Source of the DNA: Bacteroidia bacterium
GTDB taxonomy: Bacteria > Bacteroidota > Bacteroidia > Flavobacteriales > NORP286
DNA length: 13,455 nucleotides
Direction: 5' to 3'
NCBI GenBank assembly: GCA_016763665.1
Contig: JAESTI010000332.1
Coordinates: 1 to 13,455 of the forward strand
Part shown: one piece after another, positions 7,863 to 13,455 of the stretch
Layout of the letters: each line of letters starts with the position of its first letter
Numbering within the stretch: position 1 is the first letter of the stretch
Notes under the pieces: generated by a model
What the model was told of the DNA's origin: nothing
The model's input: only the letters and a program-made list of their open reading frames with translations
Database searches by the model: none
Program-made: the position numbers and the translations under genes

Positions 7863-8810
7863 ATGAATTTAAATTCTTACCTTGATATTATTAAGTCCAA
7901 TTTCGCTTGTTCGGATAGATATGAAGCTCATCGTAAAACTGCTTCCGTGGTGGTCGAAATGGCTAAAGACAAAAGTATTTGGTTTGAAATAGTAAAAAAA
8001 AATTTAAGCCAGACGTCTTATTTGCAAAAACAACGTCATCATCCAATAATTGCATTTGAAATAGAAGAAAATGCTGATTTTAGTTTCATAGCTCATTGTT
8101 ATTTACCCTTACCTAACAGAGAGGCAAATATTTCACATCAGAGCATTCATCATCATGGGAACCTCATATTAACTACTGTTTCATCATACGGTAGCGGTTA
8201 TGAGAGTATTATATTTAAGAATGATTTTAAAATAGACAAAAATACTGGTAGGACAGAAATGCATATTGATAAAGTTTATAGCAATAAGTCGTATAACCTA
8301 GAGTTTATAGACACTTATACTCCTCACATCGTTTTTTTCCCTTCAGCACTTTCAATAACCTATGCTCTGTGGAGCAATAATAAAAAATTGAGTACGGATA
8401 AAATAAAAAGGAACCCTATTCTTCAAAAATTTAAAATGCCAATTATTCAAATATTGAAGAAAACTGGCCTTGCATCATTAATAGGTATTAATGTAATGGA
8501 ATATTTTGACTTCTATCCTCATAATGGAGAAATTCTTGCTTTAAAAGAACGAATATTTGGCTATACACCTGGAACAAATTCCAATTTTATCCAAAATGTT
8601 TTGTATATTTTACAACAGACTGGCTTTGAGGATTATGAGTTTATTAATAAACTTAGAATTAAATTCAGTGATGATGAAAATCTCGCAGTAATAAAATGGA
8701 TTGATCTTTTTCTTCAAAAAAGGCCAATTCAAGATTTGTTTGAAACTCATCATATGGGTATTGACAAAGTAAATATTAATAAAAAGGATGTATTATCGGT
8801 TTTCACATAA
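7863..8810 (+). CDS. Uncharacterised protein with His-rich, possibly cupin-like core
   Basis: I do not recognise a named family for this 315-residue soluble-looking protein; there is no signal peptide or membrane segment. The central region (about 60-175) reads as alternating beta-strand-like stretches and holds a histidine cluster, SHQSIHHHGNLILTTV (91-106, His92, His96-98). Further on are an acidic residue in GYESIIF (Glu114) and TPHIVFFPSALSITYALWS (153-171, His155). Spaced His, His/Glu and His on short strands are what a metal-binding cupin or dioxygenase-like fold shows, but this is a guess from pattern only. The C-terminal part (about 180-315) is Lys-rich and probably helical. It is 17 bases from the FkbM methyltransferase and 10 bases from the epimerase, all on one strand, so it probably acts in the same sugar-modification step. 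It could be a sugar hydroxylase, isomerase or a partner protein. Confidence 0.8.
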   Translation: MNLNSYLDIIKSNFACSDRYEAHRKTASVVVEMAKDKSIWFEIVKKNLSQTSYLQKQRHHPIIAFEIEENADFSFIAHCYLPLPNREANISHQSIHHHGNLILTTVSSYGSGYESIIFKNDFKIDKNTGRTEMHIDKVYSNKSYNLEFIDTYTPHIVFFPSALSITYALWSNNKKLSTDKIKRNPILQKFKMPIIQILKKTGLASLIGINVMEYFDFYPHNGEILALKERIFGYTPGTNSNFIQNVLYILQQTGFEDYEFINKLRIKFSDDENLAVIKWIDLFLQKRPIQDLFETHHMGIDKVNINKKDVLSVFT

Positions 8811-8820
8811 TTAAAATAAT

Positions 8821-9816
8821 ATGACAAATGTTTTAGTAACCGGAGGAGCAGGATTTATAGGTGCTCATGTAAGTAGAGAACTTGTAAAAAGTGGTTATAA
8901 AGTAACAGTCTTAGATGACCTTAGCGGAGGTTTTAAGGATAATGTGCCTAAGGAAGTAAAATTGATAATAGGGTCAATTGTTGATCATGATCTTATTTCT
9001 AGGTTATTCAGCGAACACAAATTCAAGTATGTTTTTCATCTTGCTGCTTATGCGGCAGAAGGCCTTAGTCATTTTATAAAAAGATACAATTATAATAATA
9101 ATCTAATAGGTTCTGTTAATTTAATAAACGAGAGTATAAAACAAAAGGTTAAATGTTTTGTTTTTACTTCTTCTATTGCAGTTTACGGTAAAGGACCTTT
9201 ACCTTTAAAAGAAGAGATGATACCTGTGCCAGAAGATCCTTACGGTATTGCCAAACTTGCTGTAGAGCAAGAATTGAGAGTTACTCAGGAGATGTTTGGG
9301 ATGGATTATATTATATTTAGACCTCATAATGTATACGGAGAATATCAAAATATTGGAGATAGATATAGAAATGTTGTAGGAATATTTATGAATCAATTAA
9401 TGCAAAACAGACCTCTTACAATATTTGGTAATGGTAATCAATCAAGGGCATTTAGCTATATCGGAGATATTGCACCCTTAATTGTACAATCAATTAACAT
9501 TCCTCAAGCCTATAATGAGGTATATAATATTGGAGCAGATAAGGATTATTCTGTAAATAATTTAGCACAAGCAGTAATGGATGCCATGAATATAGAAGGT
9601 ACAATTCGCCATTTACCTATTCGAAATGAAGTAGAACATGCATATTCGGACCATTCTAAATGTAGAAGGATATTTAAAAGCAGTTATTCCACTGACCTAA
9701 AAGAGGGCTTACAAAAAATGGCAAGTTGGGTTAAGCAATCTGGTGTAAGAAAAAGTGGAAAGTTCAAAGAAATTGAGATTACAGAAAAGCTTCCACCCAT
9801 TTGGTTGGAGGATTAA
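8821..9816 (+). CDS. NAD-dependent nucleotide-sugar epimerase/dehydratase (GalE-like extended SDR)
   Basis: This is a 331-residue extended short-chain dehydrogenase. The NAD-binding GGAGFIG is at 8-14, with LDDLSGG (31-37) supplying the Asp that usually holds the adenosine ribose. FHLAAYA is at 72-78. The catalytic set is Ser117/Ser118 (TSSIAVYG) and Tyr141-x3-Lys145 (DPYGIAK). The substrate domain shows FRPHNVYG (about 166-173), GNGNQSRAFSYIGDIA and a late YNIGAD. This is the UDP-glucose 4-epimerase type. Relatives interconvert UDP-Glc/Gal, UDP-GlcNAc/GalNAc or their uronic acids, or act as 4,6-dehydratases; the precise substrate is not clear from the sequence. The C-terminal 20 residues (EKLPPIWLED) extend beyond the core fold. 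It follows the unknown His-rich protein by 10 bases and ends the 7006-9816 run, before a 297-base gap with a hairpin. Confidence 0.88.
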   Translation: MTNVLVTGGAGFIGAHVSRELVKSGYKVTVLDDLSGGFKDNVPKEVKLIIGSIVDHDLISRLFSEHKFKYVFHLAAYAAEGLSHFIKRYNYNNNLIGSVNLINESIKQKVKCFVFTSSIAVYGKGPLPLKEEMIPVPEDPYGIAKLAVEQELRVTQEMFGMDYIIFRPHNVYGEYQNIGDRYRNVVGIFMNQLMQNRPLTIFGNGNQSRAFSYIGDIAPLIVQSINIPQAYNEVYNIGADKDYSVNNLAQAVMDAMNIEGTIRHLPIRNEVEHAYSDHSKCRRIFKSSYSTDLKEGLQKMASWVKQSGVRKSGKFKEIEITEKLPPIWLED

Positions 9817-10113
9817 GAAAGAGCCTCTAAATAATTTTGAGTAAAACATCACATTAACAATTTAAAGGGATTACCTTAGTGAATGAGTTCTGCTACCTTT
9901 TGGCTGAATTCATTCAATTTCATTTTGTTATTCATAATGCATCAAATTTAGGTTTATTTGATACAGTCAAATGAACACTCCTTGCAAATGATTTTCAGCT
10001 CATCAATTTCAGCTCAATATTGGATCGTTTTCTCAATAATAATTTACTCCGATAAAAGGCCTTTAAATTATTGTGGGATCTTTTTTTAAAAAAATTATTT
10101 AGACTACTTTAAG
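9817..10113. other. Intergenic region between epimerase and glycosyltransferase
   Basis: No coding sequence is recognised in these 297 bases. They contain a stem-loop at 9880-9916 (separate entry), a TAATTTTG box at 9832-9839 that matches the -7 element of Bacteroidota promoters but lacks a correctly spaced TTG, and a perfect T7A7 palindrome at 10081-10094, 19 bases before the next start. T7A7 tracts can bend DNA, but no function is shown. A transcription boundary here is plausible because spacing in the flanking gene runs is mostly much tighter. Confidence 0.4.
9880..9916 (+). terminator. Possible stem-loop terminator after the epimerase gene
   Basis: The arm tgaatgagttc (9880-9890) pairs with gaattcattca (9906-9916) over 11 positions, one of them a G-U pair in RNA, around a 15-base loop. 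The sequence after it is T-rich (atttcattttgtt) but lacks an unbroken T-run, and the stem is AT-rich. It lies 63 bases after the epimerase stop. It may act as a weak terminator or mRNA-end structure, but chance pairing in AT-rich DNA is a real alternative. Confidence 0.3.
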
Positions 10114-11199
10114 ATGAAAAAAGTTTTATTTATTGCACCCCATCGACCTAACCGTTGTCCAAGCCAACGTTTCAGGTTTGAGCAATATCTTGATTATTTA
10201 TTAAGAAATGGTTACTCTTATGATTTTCATTATTTACTAAGTAAAGAAGATGATCATAATTTTTATTCATCATCAAATTACTTTAAAAAGAGCTTAATAG
10301 TTATGAAGAGTTTACTTAAAAGAATTAAAGATGTACTTAATTCATCTTCATATGATATTATTTTTGTTCAACGTGAAGCTATAATGCTTGGGATGTCGAT
10401 TTTTGAATTTCTATTTAGTAACTCCAGAGCCAAATTGATATATGATTTGGATGATTCAATTTGGATATCAGATGTATCACATGCCAACCAAAACTTGAGT
10501 TGGCTAAAAAAATCTTCAAAAACTAATAGTATTCTTAAATATTCTGACATGGTCTTCGCAGGTAATAAATTTCTAGCCGATTACTCTTCAAAGTACAATA
10601 ATAATGTTAAGATCGTCCCCACTACAATAGATACAAATCTCTATATTAAGATGAATTCTTACAAAGCTAACTCAAAAGTTTGCATAGGTTGGAGTGGTAG
10701 TATTACTACCATCCGACATTTTGAATGGGCTGTGCCTATTCTGATGAAAATAAAAAATAAGTATATGGATAACGTTTATTTTAAGGTAATTGGTGATGCA
10801 AGTTATGCGAATTATCAACTAGATGTTGTTGGTATACCTTGGCAAATGGAAAATGAAATTAACGAGCTTTCAGAGATAGATATAGGAATTATGCCTTTAC
10901 CTGACGATGATTGGAGTAAAGGAAAATGTGGCCTGAAAGGCCTTCAATACATGGCACTAGAAATCCCAACTTTAATGTCACCTGTTGGTGTCAATACTGA
11001 AATTATAAATGACGGGGTTAATGGGTTTTTACCTGAAAGTGAACTAGATTGGATTGAGAAAATATCATTGTTAGTTGAAAATCAGCAACTTAGAAAAGTT
11101 TTGGGAAAGAATGGCAGAAAAACGGTAATAGAAAAGTATTCAGTTAATGTGTGGGGGGAAATGTATTTACATTATTTTAATGAATTAATCTGTAGCTAA
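10114..11199 (+). CDS. GT-B (GT4-like) glycosyltransferase
   Basis: This 361-residue protein begins KKVLFIAPHRPNRCPSQRFRF, an N-terminal strand-loop-helix common to polysaccharide glycosyltransferases of Bacteroidota. Further points are YDIIFVQRE (80-88), IYDLDDSIW (109-117), MVFAGNKFLADY (146-157), IVPTTIDTN (167-175, interdomain linker) and CIGWSGSITT (190-199, start of the second Rossmann domain). It then has DIGIMPLPDDDWSKGK (256-271) and GLKGLQYMALEIPTLMSP (273-290), which form the donor-nucleotide site, and GVNGFL (301-306). It has no membrane anchor. It is a paralogue-like relative of the transferase at 1970-3136, with matching landmarks along its length. It probably adds one sugar of the repeat unit at the cytoplasmic membrane face. 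The donor sugar cannot be told. The next transferase starts 70 bases downstream. Confidence 0.85.
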   Translation: MKKVLFIAPHRPNRCPSQRFRFEQYLDYLLRNGYSYDFHYLLSKEDDHNFYSSSNYFKKSLIVMKSLLKRIKDVLNSSSYDIIFVQREAIMLGMSIFEFLFSNSRAKLIYDLDDSIWISDVSHANQNLSWLKKSSKTNSILKYSDMVFAGNKFLADYSSKYNNNVKIVPTTIDTNLYIKMNSYKANSKVCIGWSGSITTIRHFEWAVPILMKIKNKYMDNVYFKVIGDASYANYQLDVVGIPWQMENEINELSEIDIGIMPLPDDDWSKGKCGLKGLQYMALEIPTLMSPVGVNTEIINDGVNGFLPESELDWIEKISLLVENQQLRKVLGKNGRKTVIEKYSVNVWGEMYLHYFNELICS

Positions 11200-11269
11200 T
11201 TTATCAATAAATAAGAATAAATAATATTTATTAGTTTTAAAGAGTATCCAAAGCTTTTAAAGTGAATAG

Positions 11270-12427
11270 ATGAAAAAGCCCAAGATTCTGCATACTATGA
11301 CATGGCTAGCAAAAGGTGGTGGAGTAGATAACAACGTATATTTAAATATTAAAGGTTTATCAGATGAATTTGAATTTCATTTGGCTGTAGGTTATGATAT
11401 TCAATATAACGAATTTGAGCACCTTCCAGGGCTTAAAATACATATTTGTAAAACTATGGGAAGAGCCATTAACTTAAAAGGCGATTTAATGGCTTTGATT
11501 TATTTCATAAAGTTAATTAAAAGGGAACACTATGATATTGTTCATACTCATGAAGCGAAAGCAAGTATCATTTCCAGAATAGCTGCGTTTATTTGTGGAG
11601 TAAAATGTATTTATGGGCTACACGGTGTCACTTTTAATGATCCTCTAAGTGCAATAAGAAGAAACTTTTATATACTTCTAGAGCGATTAACAATTTGGAT
11701 GAATTGTTATATAACCAGTACAGGACAAGAAAGTGTGGACCATTATCATGACAATAATATTGGCAATAATATAAGATTTAGAGTAATTCATAGCGGAATT
11801 GATCTTGAAGATTTTTATAGTTCTGCAATTACTTCTCCAGAGGATAAAGTTGAATTAAGGAGTGGTTTGGGAATAGGAACTGAAGATATAGTTATTTCAA
11901 ATATTGGGAGATTTTCATATTCTAAAGCTCAAAGGTATACTATTGAAGCATTTTCAATAATTAATAATCAATACCCTAAAACTAAGCTACTATTGATTGG
12001 GGAGGGGGAATTAAAAGAGGAATGTATTAATTTGGTACAGAAATTTAATTTAGATAACAGTGTTATTTTTTATGGATTTAGTAGCGAAATTTCCAGGGTG
12101 TTATCTATAACCGACATATTTGCTTTCACATCTTTAAGGGAAGGGCTTCCAAGAGCAGTTGTCGAAGCCTCATTAATGAAAATACCAACTGTTGCTTTTG
12201 ATGTTGAAGGAGTTAAAGAGGTTTTAGACAATGATAAAAGTGGGTATATCGTACCGCAATTTGATATTGACCAGTTTGTGGATAAGTTAAAAATATTAAT
12301 TCGTGATTTAGATAAAAGGAAATTATTTGGAGAACTTGCATTTGATAGTGTATCAGATAAATGGGATTCTGTGAAAATGATAAACAGCCATAGAGAAGTA
12401 TATAATATGATTCTAAATCAAAATTAA
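11270..12427 (+). CDS. GT4 family glycosyltransferase
   Basis: This 385-residue GT-B enzyme shows the classical GT4 pattern: the N-terminal glycine-rich loop LAKGGGVDNN (13-22), YDIVHTHEAKAS (88-99), LHGVTF (117-122), VIHSGIDLEDFY (172-183) at the domain junction, NIGRFSYSKAQ (211-221) with the donor-phosphate Arg/Lys, LLIGEGELKEE (241-251), VIFYGF (265-270) and the E-x7-E motif (Glu291 and Glu299 in EGLPRAVVE). A small oddity is Ala after the conserved Lys219, where glycine is usual. It is a retaining transferase by family; in such loci members often add hexoses, deoxyhexoses or HexNAc to lipid-linked intermediates. It is complete and ends 7 bases before the deacetylase start, implying co-transcription with it. 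Confidence 0.92.
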   Translation: MKKPKILHTMTWLAKGGGVDNNVYLNIKGLSDEFEFHLAVGYDIQYNEFEHLPGLKIHICKTMGRAINLKGDLMALIYFIKLIKREHYDIVHTHEAKASIISRIAAFICGVKCIYGLHGVTFNDPLSAIRRNFYILLERLTIWMNCYITSTGQESVDHYHDNNIGNNIRFRVIHSGIDLEDFYSSAITSPEDKVELRSGLGIGTEDIVISNIGRFSYSKAQRYTIEAFSIINNQYPKTKLLLIGEGELKEECINLVQKFNLDNSVIFYGFSSEISRVLSITDIFAFTSLREGLPRAVVEASLMKIPTVAFDVEGVKEVLDNDKSGYIVPQFDIDQFVDKLKILIRDLDKRKLFGELAFDSVSDKWDSVKMINSHREVYNMILNQN

Positions 12428-12434
12428 GCGAGTA

Positions 12435-13256
12435 ATGGTAAATGCGTTCACCGTAGATTTGGAAGATTGGTATCATGGGGTTGGAATACCAATATCAGAA
12501 TGGGATAAATACGAAAAGAGAATAAGAATAGGTTCAGATAAACTACTTGAAATATTGGCTCAAAAAAAAGTCAAAGCTACTTTTTTTGTTCTTGGTAAAG
12601 TAATAGAGGAACACCCCAAATTAATTGAGGATATTATTCATGAAGGGCATGAAATAGGTTGTCATGGCTATACACATATGGAGCTATTTAATATTAATAA
12701 GGATTTGTTTCTTGAAGAAATCATAAAGTGCAAACACCTTATTGATGAATTTGGAGTGGCTTTTGAGGGATATAGAGCTCCTTATTTTTCAATTGATAAT
12801 CGTTCCTTATGGGCATTAAAAGTATTATTTGAAAATGGATTTACTTACGATGCAAGTATTTTCCCTGGAGATAGTAAAAGAACAGGTATAAAGGGATACA
12901 AAAAAAGTATTCATTTATTGGAAAATGGATTGTGGGAAGTTCCCGTGACAACCTTCCCAGTTCTAAATTTTGATTTTGGTACAGGTGGAGCATATTTTAG
13001 AATTATACCATTTAGTAATTTTGCTAAAGCGATGTATCGTCAAAATAATCAGTCAAATCCTTTTGTTTTTTATATCCATCCATGGGAACTAGATGAGAAA
13101 CACCCATATTTAAGTTTTCTTTCATTAAGGCGGCGTATTCCTCATTATTGGAACCTGGATAAAACATTAGGCAAGCTAAATTTATTATTAGATAACTTTC
13201 AATTTGCTCCGGTAAACACATTAATAAAAATTAGAGAAAAAGATGGAGAACAATAG
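12435..13256 (+). CDS. NodB-type polysaccharide deacetylase with DUF3473-like C-terminus
   Basis: This 273-residue protein has the NodB homology motifs of carbohydrate esterase family 4: FTVDLEDW (5-12, catalytic Asp8), KATFFVLG (47-54), the metal-binding HGYTH (His77 and His81), GYRAPYFS (112-119) and VFYIHPWELD (211-220). The latter part (GGAYFRIIPF, HPWELD, RIPHYWNLDKT, LLLDNFQFAP) matches the DUF3473 extension of deacetylases found in exopolysaccharide and PEP-CTERM/exosortase-associated loci. It lacks a signal peptide and membrane segment, so it may act on a cytoplasmic or lipid-linked glycan intermediate, removing N- or O-acetyl groups. That location is inference. It starts 7 bases after the GT4 gene and overlaps the next gene by 14 bases, so translational coupling is likely. 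Confidence 0.93.
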   Translation: MVNAFTVDLEDWYHGVGIPISEWDKYEKRIRIGSDKLLEILAQKKVKATFFVLGKVIEEHPKLIEDIIHEGHEIGCHGYTHMELFNINKDLFLEEIIKCKHLIDEFGVAFEGYRAPYFSIDNRSLWALKVLFENGFTYDASIFPGDSKRTGIKGYKKSIHLLENGLWEVPVTTFPVLNFDFGTGGAYFRIIPFSNFAKAMYRQNNQSNPFVFYIHPWELDEKHPYLSFLSLRRRIPHYWNLDKTLGKLNLLLDNFQFAPVNTLIKIREKDGEQ

Positions 13257-13455
13257 TGCCGATAATACAACCAAAGAAGTAAAGACTTTTTTTGATGGTT
13301 ATGCTGCATCATTTGATAGCATATATGGCCATACAAGCAAGCGTAGTTTATTTGATAAGCTAATGGATAAACTATTCAGGCAAGTAATGATAAAACGCTT
13401 TGAAGAAGTTTTGGCAAATACAAAGTCCGAGCAAATTCAAACTATTTTAGATATT
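13243..13455 (+). CDS. Probable SAM-dependent methyltransferase, N-terminal part (3' end outside window)
   Basis: An ATG at 13243 opens a frame that runs off the end after 71 residues. It begins MENNSADNTTKEVKTFFDG and continues with YAASFDSIYG (20-29), the 'F-x-x-x-A-x-x-F-D-x-x-Y' lead-in seen before the SAM-binding domain of class I methyltransferases. The last residues, TILDI, look like the first strand of motif I (ILDIG-C-G-x-G), which would follow beyond the window. The start overlaps the deacetylase stop by 14 bases in another frame, typical of a tightly packed operon. The identification rests on the lead-in only; the glycine-rich motif itself is not in the window. Confidence 0.7.
   Translation, partial: MENNSADNTTKEVKTFFDGYAASFDSIYGHTSKRSLFDKLMDKLFRQVMIKRFEEVLANTKSEQIQTILDI

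Noticed and set aside
10081..10094. T7A7 palindrome as a terminator or operator
   Set aside because: It is low-complexity sequence in AT-rich DNA with no GC stem, and no supporting second copy was seen.
1..13455. tRNA, rRNA or CRISPR features
   Set aside because: No cloverleaf-like sequence, rRNA stretch or regularly spaced direct repeats were found on reading.

Overview
The window is part of a surface-polysaccharide (capsule, O-antigen or exopolysaccharide) biosynthesis locus from a low-GC bacterium, most likely a member of the Bacteroidota. Three things suggest this: the AT-rich sequence, the lack of convincing Shine-Dalgarno sequences before nearly all starts, and the protein types present (an integral membrane protein with a GGGDT motif, GT-B glycosyltransferases beginning like LFIAPHRPNRCPSQRFRF, and a NodB deacetylase with a DUF3473-type tail). 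The assignment is inferred from protein style, not from a marker gene.

Layout. (1) Positions 1-3136, + strand: the 3' part of a GDP-fucose-synthase-like sugar epimerase/reductase, an ATGA-overlapping zinc-binding sugar C-methyltransferase, and, after a 0.2 kb gap, a membrane-anchored GT-B glycosyltransferase. (2) Positions 3346-5675, - strand, convergent with block 1: a polytopic membrane protein that looks like a polysaccharide polymerase, followed by a second zinc-ribbon SAM methyltransferase. The membrane-protein gene is broken by a one-base frameshift in an A5/T5 run at 5516-5520; its true N-terminus lies in another frame and starts at 5675. (3) Positions 5813-6928, + strand: a decayed DDE (IS4-type) transposase with two frameshifts and internal stops, placed exactly where the strand of the sugar genes switches. 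(4) Positions 7006-9816, + strand: an FkbM-type methyltransferase, an unrecognised 315-residue protein with a His-rich cupin-like core, and a GalE-like sugar-nucleotide epimerase. (5) Positions 10114-13455, + strand: two GT-B glycosyltransferases, a NodB/DUF3473 polysaccharide deacetylase, and the start of another SAM methyltransferase that runs off the window.

Taken together, the genes make and modify activated sugars (two epimerase/reductases, one C-methyltransferase), assemble them at the inner face of the membrane (three glycosyltransferases), probably polymerise the repeat (the frameshifted membrane protein), and decorate the product (up to three more methyltransferases and a deacetylase). 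Four methyltransferases in 13.5 kb point to a heavily methylated glycan. The best targets for follow-up are the frameshifted polymerase-like gene, the unknown His-rich protein at 7863-8810, and the transposon scar at the block junction. No RNA genes, CRISPR arrays or intact insertion sequences were seen.
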